Source of the DNA: Senimuribacter intestinalis | GTDB taxonomy: Bacteria > Bacillota > Clostridia > Peptostreptococcales > Anaerovoracaceae | Direction of reading: 5' to 3' | Assembly: GCA_943192975.1 (NCBI GenBank) | Contig: CALPCJ010000006.1 | Span: 73,387 to 137,386 of the forward strand | Length of the DNA stretch: 64,000 nt | Notes under the pieces: generated by a model | Database searches by the model: none | What the model was told of the DNA's origin: nothing | What the model saw: only the letters and a program-made list of their open reading frames with translations | Program-made: the position numbers and the translations under genes | In this document: piece by piece, positions 53,901 through 59,931 of the stretch | Position numbering within the stretch: position 1 is the stretch's first letter | How the letters are laid out: every line of letters begins with the position of its first letter

Positions 53901-54644
53901 GTTGAGAGTCATAACGGCATATGGATGGAAAAGAAAACCGTCACCGTAAAAGAAGGCAGCACTGTTTACCATGCCTTTGTAAAAGCGCTGGACGGTAGCG
54001 GAATTACGCAGGTAGGCGCTGAAAAGGGCTATGTAAAGTCTATGACTAAAGACGGCGTGACCTTGGGAGAAATGACCGTGGGCGCAAATTCTGGCTGGCT
54101 CTATAAGGTCAATGGCATTTTGCCTGACAGGGGACTGACCAGTTGGGAAGTCCATGATGGTGATGAAATTCTCTGGTATTACACTGCTGATTATCAGAAG
54201 GATCCGTCAGCAGGCGGTATTATAGGCGGAGGTAACGGAGATGATACCGATATTGAAGATCCAGACACACCGCTTGACCCAGGTCCTGAAGCAGTAACAG
54301 GATTGATTTCCAAGATGAAGCTGACTGCGCGTTCTGCTAAGACCAGCAAGAAAAACGTGAAGGTTACTGTCAAGGCAGACAAGACCACAACCGAGGCGAT
54401 TAAAGAGCTGAAGGAAATGGGATATACTGTAAAATACATGTACTTCCGTTCCACAAAGAAGGCAGCGGGTTACAAGAGCATGCTGACAAAGACAGGTAAT
54501 ACTTACACCAATACAATTGGTAAGAAAGGTCAGATGTATTATTACAAGGTTCAGATCAGGGTCTATGATAAAGACGGAAAGCTGGTTGCAAAGACAGCGC
54601 TGAAACAGTGCAAATACGCAAACAGACTTTGGACAAAGAAATAA
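44994..54644 (+). CDS. Giant secreted GLUG-repeat protein with intrinsic-factor-like alpha/alpha-barrel and DUF4430 domain; probable B12-binding surface protein
   Basis: The 3216-residue protein starts after GAGAGGAAAGGAC with a signal peptide (basic start, LVVFLIVTMLISMA, cut near A29). Blocks of GLUG-type beta repeats (GGLVG motifs with Cys-Y-x3-G turns) are at about 40-340, 600-890, 1055-1375, 1710-2045 and 2190-2520. Between them are PEGA-like sandwich repeats (353-590, 893-1046), and a first DUF4430-like domain at about 2060-2175. The C-terminal part has an alpha-toroid at about 2655-2936 with squalene-cyclase-like helices (DVDTAAAALAALAPY, DNGSFGNANADAMVIIGLL, ATEQGFRALIALEKY), then DUF4430 (about 2963-3073) ending GWLYKVNG...LWYY, and a Lys-rich Ig-like end. 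That toroid-plus-DUF4430 order is the fold of intrinsic factor and transcobalamin. Expression is under the cobalamin riboswitch. No sortase motif was seen. Confidence 0.85.
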   Translation: MRRKTGNRFLVVFLIVTMLISMAPAGVFAADIPEAQTVSEITGSGTEADPYLISDGRQLSSLGGTTLTGCYRLTADIDMEGIDMRPINGLRSGTFDGGGFAIKNLSITSSGNTGLFAELGSGAEVTGVMLENCSITNAVSSGSGYGVGALAGKISGAASISNCGVLNGTIVCTTSQAVNMGGLVGYIGDNCTIESSFARAELTAGSYAYSSSYLGGLVGNISGYCSWTVADCYADVSIDTKNGSGAGLIGQIGNSYSAYTRTIKNSYAAADMVGKDAYLYGFAYAGSSSCAVDIENCYYDSTKYTGDQATNLRLAAIEGKSTEEMESLAGQLGGSFQNQTGSYPILKWQDPNATYSITLQLVPENAKLIFDGEEQQENEDGVYTFSSLPSGSSHSYCVSQRDDITDYGDREGTIVIGKKDITQKITLEQNVYDMSFSLVPGEADLLVKDADGEALTPKDAQKHIYEVVNGTYTYAVSSFGYAPKEGEVTIDRAAKETEIALKANPIYTVTFNYGDELYGQEIENGKLTVTAGDRSIEPETDGLTYKLPVGYDYSYNFRSSNYAKVTGEISLAEETADGTKTITIPLTAKTAWGGSDDVEEPNKNADGFYEIASGANLAWLAQEVNGVYNSRMQVILTKDIDLGEEQWTPIGSSSSRTFKGVFDGNGHTISGLFIDSESSYQGLFGYVSEAEIKNLTISGSVKGGDYTAGLAAQTGANTVIENCLSSVNVSGKGHVGGLVSYVGGRMLTMTGCAHLGTVSGNGFNVGGLVGRIYYATTITDCYHRGDVINTVGQTGGLVGLIDDYSASVTNCYTIGNVISTGSNTHPAVGKKNSGAVSNLYYLDIVGSDTNAEAKTDAELKSGDFVALLGSGFLKDMEPQINDGYPILSWQDTTPRYQVVLSVEPKDAQLILKDAEGETVAAADEKDGTYTYSLTEGDYKYTAEAFGKTTETGTIHVTAEAGETGISENIILQDALRYRVTFMGIPDGVTAVITVMNGENIMAAEEDGSYLLPEGTYTYTVKAKGYATVKGTISIKDSDTAVPVFMVISTAWDGESMDEPVQKDGVYQISTGEELAWFAAQVNNGTGKNYDAVLTDDINLGENLWQPIGTTSCNYAGTFDGAEHKITGLKVEKDSNYAGLFGYIKGTSSKHAVIENLTIEGDVSSSYGFVGGILGYGDYVDIVNCHNYANVTLTATAYKYYVGGIVGEVEDGSVENCSNYGTISGSQAEKIGGITGYNYYAVVSSCYNAGEVSGKQNVGGVIGHANGKVSDIYNTGTVTGTSGNVGGLVAYAAADIEKGYTIGQVNGGNAAFGTVSSYSASIADIYYLNTLSADSKAQAVSAAQLQELADTLNGDRQPVLWKTAAGTNDGYPILAWQKASEPEAPITLEAAQNVAWEAFEERYLNPDSLEEGMMRLHRQVVRWDKVAHAESYTLSLWREGFVWKNLSEEELAEFRSEALNARQKLMCIDEQKIIDAMTEAEYAFFEQLEDAVQQAKEADGKTESAENKRAEFLLGLVNDGKHDIALGYYVPGVEKIKDVSGVTEETYDFSKDIIEAGEGRYYVTVNPVAEEDSNYVTPEMILLDTAMAADLNAENEDACYNHLRQPYNLRWDGAVAKWSSDSEKADFLSLILYEVTGTKENPTYTVLTQELLAPDAASADFGRYFTADKRYAFAVRAESGQNGMIAGYAMSAQSAYSPEYVVGNPEIPGADTDRSDWIAISSAKEWIDLANVEDKAVSQEDKTSQQTIAWGKKYYLTADIDFAELAAADQTKTKSIGNVTNRFMGTMDGNGYKIKGLTLSNNDAGLFAYIGATGLVYDLTIENANVLFSDNAAVVALNNFGTIASCGVINCNITADTGAVLGGMVSRNYGVIRDSYVEGGSLTSNASSATGHAGFVGANEEGAVIERCWTSMDVTTGSEYAGGFLGLGYGGTIRDCFALGNVSARSYSGGFVGSSVFEGNIYENCYAAGKVTVASGTEGHGFISPRKPDSAFSTDISEEVKNCYYNSESLLDDYAQAKTADELRQNAFLRLLDQGRGIFAQDKEKNDGMPYLVAVKAPEKAKTTEITVKIALAVYDKNSYTFSQLGDEISVTMDSNGNTRVVDLMDAAVEQEKLTYAYKTTETFGRYIHTVNDYAVESPDGWMFSINDKLSNVSASLANVKDGDKLLWYEGTTENLFKGPTWDALTKGEAIEWIDISSVEELQALAASSDADTLSKNYRLTCDLDFAGVDFSGIGSGNTPFTGVFDGQNYTVSNVKIVGSGNGTGFFNVIYGATIKNLHLVNVDVTGENQVGGLVGIAGAQLDKEDVANNKANLIGNCTVSGKVSAAGKNPGGAGGLVGQNCSEYDKDTLFTIASAIDKCSADVAVTGLYKVGGLVGENGGIITESAAVGTVTAEKGVYTGGFVGDNTGDIYNCHADGDVTGDNHTGGFAGFSDGTVKNCYSIGTVTGTEYTGSFAGAISKADFVIGAGKVIVNGTSGQGYNAGFAGELGGQLSGMANQVTIKDAYGNCVSADGVLNICGNQSKFTGEAEKEKLSDMTLSTMKDVSEKLYEMFGVNLSIKNLEDEAKKYDNLSVSESVEAETVLTLLKEGETPEEGITAVYTVDSAYDKYLAGGESLTLRMNNDTEKPIIIPVELKLTDEVNGTYTKKMTVVLPVSGEKRAALMDAIAASYEKTSDGWTVMDMAVYETLEGKTAKTDEETLQNALNLLIAEAAGDEATASDRARLEIVLRAMGIDSSKLYEVNSLTPIDNGKKLTAMDLLQGGYYGAPWILLSEYQGNVKLTDGQRDALVQILKDNMQDGLFSYQWNGETYHDVDTAAAALAALAPYCDTDAEAKAVVEQILAALKTVQQDNGSFGNANADAMVIIGLLAAGENPFAWKAASGASVVDGMLSYVNEETLKFTYGGSDNALATEQGFRALIALEKYDGQNAYNFYDFGNAAVSPGHATGQGTVEVPPAPDDSHKDITVSVSVESHNGIWMEKKTVTVKEGSTVYHAFVKALDGSGITQVGAEKGYVKSMTKDGVTLGEMTVGANSGWLYKVNGILPDRGLTSWEVHDGDEILWYYTADYQKDPSAGGIIGGGNGDDTDIEDPDTPLDPGPEAVTGLISKMKLTARSAKTSKKNVKVTVKADKTTTEAIKELKEMGYTVKYMYFRSTKKAAGYKSMLTKTGNTYTNTIGKKGQMYYYKVQIRVYDKDGKLVAKTALKQCKYANRLWTKK

Positions 54645-54661
54645 TAACCGTATAATGAAAG

Positions 54662-54692
54662 GAGGACGCCAGACAGCGTCCTCTTTTTTTTC
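54662..54692 (+). terminator. Terminator after the giant secreted protein gene
   Basis: GAGGACGC / GCGTCCTC with a six-base loop, followed by nine T. Confidence 0.92.
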
Positions 54693-54784
54693 TAAACTTT
54701 ACGTTTTCTTCGCACAAAGTGACAAGTTTTATGGTATACTATAACGGATTGAATGCAGAATTAAGATGAAATGAGGATAGATTT

Positions 54785-55081
54785 ATGATTACAAGCAAGC
54801 AGAGGAGTTTTTTGAGAGGACTTGCACAGACCACAGACCCTACGGTATATATTGGAAAACAGGGACTGACGGAGAATATCGTCAAGGAAATTGACACCGG
54901 ACTTTACTGCAGAGAGTTGGTAAAAGTGAAGATTCAGGAGGGCTGCACTTTGAGCCCGAAGGAAACCGCCAATGAAATTGCCGAGAAACTGGGAGCAGAG
55001 TTTGTTCAGGCCATTGGAAGAAAATTCACCCTGTACAGAGAGTCTAAGGACAACAAGCAGATTGAGCTTCCGAGAAAGTAA
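54785..55081 (+). CDS. YhbY/CRS1-YhbY RNA-binding protein
   Basis: The 98-residue protein has the CRM-domain pattern: ITSKQRSFLRGLAQT at the start, YIGKQGLTENIVKEIDTGL and RELVKVKIQ. The GxxG-like loop is KQGLTEN. YhbY binds ribosomal RNA during large-subunit assembly. It stands in front of truA, dCMP deaminase, tagO and a subtilase in the same direction, as an opening gene of a housekeeping operon. A strict promoter was not found, though TATACT at 54735 is a candidate -10. Confidence 0.9.
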   Translation: MITSKQRSFLRGLAQTTDPTVYIGKQGLTENIVKEIDTGLYCRELVKVKIQEGCTLSPKETANEIAEKLGAEFVQAIGRKFTLYRESKDNKQIELPRK

Positions 55082-55097
55082 GGCATTAGAATCAAAC

Positions 55098-55907
55098 ATG
55101 GAAAGAAATATTCTTTTGACGATTGAATATGACGGAACAGGTTTCTCCGGCTGGCAGAGACAGCCCGGCGTGCGGACGGTGCAGGGCGAACTGGAGAAGG
55201 CGCTGAGCCATGTATGCGGAAAGCCAGTACAGATAAACGGTACAAGTCGTACCGATGCCGGTGTACATGCGCTTTCCCAGCGGGCGTCTTTCCGGGGTGA
55301 GTTTGGGATTCCTACTGACAGAATCCCTTTGGCAGTCAATAACTATTTGGCAGGGAGTCTGGGGAGCGGATACGCCTGCGGTGATGTGCGGATTATCAGG
55401 GCAGAAGAAATGCCGGCAGACTTTCATGCACGGTTTGACTCCAAGGGGAAGACTTATCGGTATATCTTAAGACATGGCAGCGCAGCCAGCGCGTTTTCGC
55501 GAAATTACTGTTACCACCTGAAAGCCGCTTTGGCAGCAGAGCCTATGCGTAAGGCAGCAGCTTTTATCGAGGGAACTCATGACTTTGCTTGTTTCCAGGC
55601 TGCGGGGGGAACCGTGCGTGAGACTACCGTGCGCACGATATATGACCTTCAGATCAAAGAACCTGTGGCAGGAGAGATGCACATAGAGGTGACCGGCGAT
55701 GGCTTTCTCTACAATATGGTGCGGATTATTGTGGGCACTTTAGTAGAAGTTGGACAAGGCAAGAAGTCTGCAGAGGACATTCCGGCAATTCTGCAGTCGG
55801 CAGACAGACAGAGAGCGGGGCACACAGCGCCACCCCAGGGCTTGTACCTGGTGGAAATATATTACGATGAAAAACCAATGAAAGAAAGGAACGACGATCA
55901 TGGCTGA
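55098..55907 (+). CDS. truA: tRNA pseudouridine synthase A
   Basis: The 269-residue protein has the TruA catalytic Asp in RTDAGVHALSQ near residue 53 and the patterns FDSKGKTYRYIL and FLYNMVRIIVGTLVEVGQGK. It makes pseudouridine at positions 38-40 of tRNA. The start at 55098 is after a weak ribosome site; a longer frame before it runs through yhbY in another frame. It overlaps the dCMP deaminase start by 8 bases. Confidence 0.95.
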   Translation: MERNILLTIEYDGTGFSGWQRQPGVRTVQGELEKALSHVCGKPVQINGTSRTDAGVHALSQRASFRGEFGIPTDRIPLAVNNYLAGSLGSGYACGDVRIIRAEEMPADFHARFDSKGKTYRYILRHGSAASAFSRNYCYHLKAALAAEPMRKAAAFIEGTHDFACFQAAGGTVRETTVRTIYDLQIKEPVAGEMHIEVTGDGFLYNMVRIIVGTLVEVGQGKKSAEDIPAILQSADRQRAGHTAPPQGLYLVEIYYDEKPMKERNDDHG

Positions 55908-56373
55908 TACGAAGATTTTAGCAAAAGATAACAGACCTACATGGGATGAATATTTTATGCAGATGGCAGAGCTGACAGCAAAGCGCTCTACCTGCCTGCG
56001 CAGACAGGTTGGAGCAGTTATTGTAAAGGACAAGCATATTGTGGCCACAGGATATAACGGCGCGCCCAGAGGCATTGCCCACTGCGACGAAAAGGGTGGC
56101 TGCCTGCGTCAGAAGATGGGAGTTCCATCGGGACAGCGCCATGAGCTTTGCAGAGCGCTTCATGCGGAACAGAATGCGATTATCCAGGCGGCAACGCTGG
56201 GACAGAGCATCGAAGATGCGACCATCTATGTTACCAATCAACCTTGCGTAATTTGTGCAAAGATGATCATCAACGCAGGAATTAAACGCATTGTGGTAAA
56301 AGAGGGTTATCCAGATGAGCTTTCTGTAGAGATTTTAGATGAAGCGGGTCTTAAGATCGTCATGCTGGACTAA
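55900..56373 (+). CDS. Deoxycytidylate (dCMP) deaminase, ComEB type
   Basis: The 157-residue protein has a zinc site H-A-E-Q-N and P-C-V-I-C-A, the deaminase core, with the dCMP-type N-terminus WDEYFMQMAELTAKRSTC. It turns dCMP to dUMP for dTTP synthesis. It is translationally coupled to truA. It belongs to the same pyrimidine/nucleotide logic as the class II reductase further right, but not to the same operon. Confidence 0.92.
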   Translation: MADTKILAKDNRPTWDEYFMQMAELTAKRSTCLRRQVGAVIVKDKHIVATGYNGAPRGIAHCDEKGGCLRQKMGVPSGQRHELCRALHAEQNAIIQAATLGQSIEDATIYVTNQPCVICAKMIINAGIKRIVVKEGYPDELSVEILDEAGLKIVMLD

Positions 56374-56403
56374 TAGAATACAAGTACGAAGGATAACAAA
56401 TTT

Positions 56404-57519
56404 ATGGAAATTACGAGACTGACGCTACTGGCGGCTTTTGTAACAGCTTTTGCGCTGGCACTTTTGTTTACGCCGGTTGCGATTAAGATTGCTCCTAAAA
56501 TCGGTGCGATTGACGTGCCGAAAGACGGACGAAGGATGCATACCAAGGCAATGCCTCGCTTTGGTGGATTGGCAATCTTCGTGGGAACTATCGGTTCTCT
56601 TGCAATTTATGCAGGCGATAATGAAAAGATGATACCGGTTTTGATCGGCGGCACTATGATCTATATTCTGGGCGTGGTTGACGATTTAAAGAATCTGAAC
56701 GCGAAACTGAAGTTCGGCGGGCAGCTTTTGGTTGCGATTTTGATGTATTATATGGGGCTTCGGATTAAGTTCATTGCAAACTATTTTGGAGAAGGAAAGC
56801 TCCTTTTCGGGGAAGTGGTCTGCTTTATCGTGACGGTGCTTTGGATTGTAGGGATTACCAATACCATCAATCTCATTGACGGACTGGACGGACTTGCGGC
56901 TGGAAACGCAGCGATTTCTGCCCTTTGCATTGCCTATGTTGCCTATATTCATGGAGATCAGTATGGTATGATGATTGTTTGCCTTGCTATGCTGACTCTT
57001 GCCGGCGGATGTTTGGGATTTTTGCCCTTTAACTTTTTTCCGGCAAAGATTTTTATGGGAGACGGAGGCTCGCTGTTTCTCGGGTTTATGATTGCTGCGC
57101 TGTCGGTGGTAGGACCGCTGAAACGGTCGACCATCATTGCAGTTGTAGTGCCGGTCGTGGTGCTGGGAATTCCAATCTTTGATACGTTTTTTGCCATTTT
57201 ACGTAGGCTTGTAAATAAAAGACCGATTATGGAAGCGGACAAAGGTCATCTGCATCACAGGCTGATGGCATCGGGATACGGACAGCGAAGAGCTGTGTTG
57301 ATGCTTTACGGTGTTAGTGCAACCATGGGAATGGCGGCTGTGCTGATTAGCAGAGAGCTTTATAAAGACGCTTTTGTTTTGGTAGGGATTGCGACTATAT
57401 ATTTGTACGTATTCCTCACCGATCCGAATCATAAAATGCCGCACATCAAGGCAGTCAATATTGCAAAAGAGGAGCGGATGGAGGAGAAAAGAAGCGAAAA
57501 ATCGGAGGCAACAGAATGA
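56404..57519 (+). CDS. Undecaprenyl-phosphate GlcNAc-1-phosphate transferase (TagO/WecA)
   Basis: The 371-residue protein has eleven or so hydrophobic segments and the family's Asp motifs: GVVDDLKNLNAKLKFG near residue 97 and TNTINLIDGLDGLAAG near residue 160, then IFMGDGGSLFLGFM and the cytosolic loop HLHHRLMASGYGQRRAVL. It starts teichoic-acid or other surface glycan synthesis by moving phospho-GlcNAc to the lipid carrier. It overlaps the next gene by 4 bases (ATGA). Confidence 0.93.
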   Translation: MEITRLTLLAAFVTAFALALLFTPVAIKIAPKIGAIDVPKDGRRMHTKAMPRFGGLAIFVGTIGSLAIYAGDNEKMIPVLIGGTMIYILGVVDDLKNLNAKLKFGGQLLVAILMYYMGLRIKFIANYFGEGKLLFGEVVCFIVTVLWIVGITNTINLIDGLDGLAAGNAAISALCIAYVAYIHGDQYGMMIVCLAMLTLAGGCLGFLPFNFFPAKIFMGDGGSLFLGFMIAALSVVGPLKRSTIIAVVVPVVVLGIPIFDTFFAILRRLVNKRPIMEADKGHLHHRLMASGYGQRRAVLMLYGVSATMGMAAVLISRELYKDAFVLVGIATIYLYVFLTDPNHKMPHIKAVNIAKEERMEEKRSEKSEATE

Positions 57520-59366
57520 AAAGGTTAAAGAAAAAAGGCATAGTTTTATTTTTAGCCATGGCACTGGGTGTAACTATGGTGCCGGTGATTTCTTTTGGTA
57601 CGGATACAGCAGGAGATACCTCTGCAGAGGTCAGAAAGCAGGAATATATCTTAACAGCCACTTCAGATTTGTCAGAGCTGAAGCTGCCGTCTTATGTAGA
57701 GGACATCAGCTTTGATGGAACCGATTTGGCACTGATTAAGGTCAAAAACGGTATTACAGAAGATCAGATTAGAGAGGATTTGGAGGCGCAGGCAGAGAAC
57801 TTTTCTGTACAGCCGAATTTTGTATATGAAGCGACAAGGGTTAATGATCCTTTTTATGGCTTGCAGTGGGGCTTGCATAATGAAGAAACCGGCGTGGATA
57901 TCGGTTTTGAAGAAAGCTATGATTTTATCATGGAACATCTGAATGAAATGAGCGAAACTGTAGTGGCAGTTATCGACACCGGTATGGACTATACGCATAG
58001 CGATTTAGCTGCAAATATCTGGGTAAATTCTGGAGAAACCCCAGGAAATGATAAGGACGATGACGGAAACGGCTATCGGGATGATGTTCATGGATATGAT
58101 TTTGCCAAAAACAGACCTCTCAGCGATGGCGCAATCAACAACTACTATGCGCATGGAACTCACTGTGCAGGCATTATCGGCGCAGCTACTAATAATGGGA
58201 ATGGGATTGCCGGAATTGCCTCTGCTACAGGCAAAGTTTCCATCATGGATTTAAAGGTACTGGAAGGTCCGAAGGGACTTGGAGACAGCTACGATGTGGT
58301 TAGAGCTATTCGCTATGCAGAGAGAAACGGTGCAGATATCTGCAACTTGAGCATGGGTTCCTATGTCGACGATGAGACTTTGTATAGGACCATTGCGGCA
58401 TCAGATATGCTGTTTGTCTGCGCAGCAGGAAATGATGGACTGAATCTGGACAATAAGCCGATTTATCCGGGCTGCTATGACTTGAGCAATGTAATCTGTG
58501 TCGGCAATGCACAGAGCAATGGCAGACTGAACAGTAAATCCAATTACAGCAGTAAATCTGTAGATATTGCGGCGCCGGGAACCGTGATTCACAGTACAAT
58601 TCCTAACAATAAATATGATGATATGTCAGGAACCTCCATGGCGGCTCCTTTTGTAACGGGGGCGGCAGCGGTGCTGCATTCCTACTATAAAGATATCAGC
58701 GCAGCAGGTATCCGCCATTTGCTTCTTTCCGGCGCCCAGAGAAAGAGTTCTCTAAACGGAAGAGTGGTGTCGGGAAGATTTTTGGATTTATATAAGTCGC
58801 TGACAGATTACAGTGAAGATGATTATCAGATTGATGTCAAGGCACCGCAGCTAAAAGCATCGGTATCTAAAATCAGCGGTTCCTATAAACAGAAACTGAA
58901 AATCGCAGCAAGCGATGACAGTGGTCTTTTGCCAACTGTGCGATATGCTAGGGGCAGTCAGTCTCTTTCCTACTTCCGAAGCGGGGCAGGCACCAAGCTT
59001 TCTTTGAGTGTAGATGGGACGGTCAGCAAAACCCTAACCATTCCGGGCATTTATTCGGTATATGCGGTGGACGCAGCAGGAAATGATGTACTGGTGAAAG
59101 CAACCTGCACTGTTAATGCGGTTAGCAGTCTAAAACTGAACTATTCGAAGAAGAGTCTCGCAAAGGGGAAAGCCTTTACCTTGAAAGCGACTCTTTCTAA
59201 GAGTGGCGTCAACGGCAGAAAGTTGACCTATACTTCTTCAGACAGGACTATTGCTGTCGTAAACAGCAAAGGAGTGGTTACTGCAAAGAAAAAGAAAGGT
59301 ACAGCAACCATAACCGTAAAAACAAGTAACGGACTTTCCAAAACGTGCAAAGTGACAGTAAAATAA
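57516..59366 (+). CDS. Secreted subtilisin-like serine protease (S8) with a C-terminal bacterial Ig-like domain
   Basis: The 616-residue preproprotein has a signal peptide (GIVLFLAMALGVTMVPV), a propeptide (about 30-110), and an S8 domain with the triad D154 (VAVIDTGMD), H213 (HGTHCAG) and S374 (GTSMAAP). After it come a beta-rich stretch and a BIG2-type Ig-like domain (about 545-616, with the KGTATITVKT pattern). It is therefore an exported protease possibly bound to the wall through the Ig-like end. The coupling to tagO is unusual and may simply reflect shared export of surface functions. A terminator common to the converging XRE gene follows. Confidence 0.94.
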   Translation: MKRLKKKGIVLFLAMALGVTMVPVISFGTDTAGDTSAEVRKQEYILTATSDLSELKLPSYVEDISFDGTDLALIKVKNGITEDQIREDLEAQAENFSVQPNFVYEATRVNDPFYGLQWGLHNEETGVDIGFEESYDFIMEHLNEMSETVVAVIDTGMDYTHSDLAANIWVNSGETPGNDKDDDGNGYRDDVHGYDFAKNRPLSDGAINNYYAHGTHCAGIIGAATNNGNGIAGIASATGKVSIMDLKVLEGPKGLGDSYDVVRAIRYAERNGADICNLSMGSYVDDETLYRTIAASDMLFVCAAGNDGLNLDNKPIYPGCYDLSNVICVGNAQSNGRLNSKSNYSSKSVDIAAPGTVIHSTIPNNKYDDMSGTSMAAPFVTGAAAVLHSYYKDISAAGIRHLLLSGAQRKSSLNGRVVSGRFLDLYKSLTDYSEDDYQIDVKAPQLKASVSKISGSYKQKLKIAASDDSGLLPTVRYARGSQSLSYFRSGAGTKLSLSVDGTVSKTLTIPGIYSVYAVDAAGNDVLVKATCTVNAVSSLKLNYSKKSLAKGKAFTLKATLSKSGVNGRKLTYTSSDRTIAVVNSKGVVTAKKKKGTATITVKTSNGLSKTCKVTVK

Positions 59367-59383
59367 TTCCTGAAACAAAACAA

Positions 59384-59429
59384 AAACCTCCAGATGACAC
59401 CCTGTATGGTGCAGCTTCTGGAGGTTTTA
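59384..59429. terminator. Bidirectional terminator between the subtilase and XRE genes
   Basis: AAAACCTCCAGA pairs with TCTGGAGGTTTT around a 22-base loop, with A and T runs on each side. It reaches the last bases of the XRE gene. Confidence 0.88.
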
Positions 59430-59696
59430 TATTTTAGGATCCGAATCCTTTTTCTTCTTTTTGGGTACGGCGTTCTTTGATCTGGGATAAGGAGTGGGAT
59501 CGTCAGTCATTCCATAGATGTAGTCAAGACTGGTTTCAAAGAGAAAGGACAGTTCCTTTGCCTGCTCCGTTGTAGGATAGCGTTTGCCATGCTCCATCTT
59601 TGAATAGTCAGCCTGGTCTATACCGGTCTCGATTTGCACCTTGACCTGAGTAAGACCTTTTTTCTTTCGCAGTTCTTTGAGTCTATTCACTGTCAC
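59427..59696 (-). CDS. XRE-family HTH regulator, short form
   Basis: The 89-residue minus-strand protein has the Cro/CI HTH (RLKELRKKKGLTQVKVQIETGIDQADYSKMEHGKR) and a Lys-rich tail. It is divergent from the class II reductase. Repeats in its upstream side could be its own operator. It may be a stand-alone switch for redox or growth state; target unknown. Confidence 0.9.
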   Translation of the reverse strand: MTVNRLKELRKKKGLTQVKVQIETGIDQADYSKMEHGKRYPTTEQAKELSFLFETSLDYIYGMTDDPTPYPRSKNAVPKKKKKDSDPKI

Positions 59697-59721
59697 GCCT
59701 CCTTTCTAGAACTATTATGGC

Positions 59722-59756
59722 AAATTGACCTACAAAAAATAGGGGAAATTGACCTA
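59722..59756 (-). promoter_or_regulatory. Direct repeats, possible XRE autoregulatory operator
   Basis: AAATTGACCTA occurs at 59722-59732 and 59746-59756 (TAGGTCAATTT on the minus strand), 24 bases apart, 26-50 bases upstream of the XRE start codon. Confidence 0.5.
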
Positions 59757-59861
59757 TTTTGGGATTTCTTTCGATCCGCCGCTAATTTTTTGAGAAATAG
59801 GATAAATTGCGGCGCGCACAGCTTTCTTATGAAGCAATCGTGAATTTGTTGGAAGAACTTG

Positions 59862-59916
59862 TTGCTATACACTACATATAGTGATATAATTATCCCTGTG
59901 ACAATATATAAAGTGT
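59862..59916 (+). promoter_or_regulatory. Class II RNR promoter with two NrdR boxes
   Basis: TTGCTA (59862) and TATAAT (59885-59890) are 17 bp apart. ACACTACATATAGTGA (59869-59884) fills the spacer and ACAATATATAAAGTGT (59901-59916) lies 32 bases further, about three helical turns. Both match the NrdR box consensus ACACWATATATWGTGT well. NrdR with dATP represses reductase genes; the nrdR gene itself is not in the window. Confidence 0.85.
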
Positions 59917-59931
59917 ATAGCGGAGGGAAAT

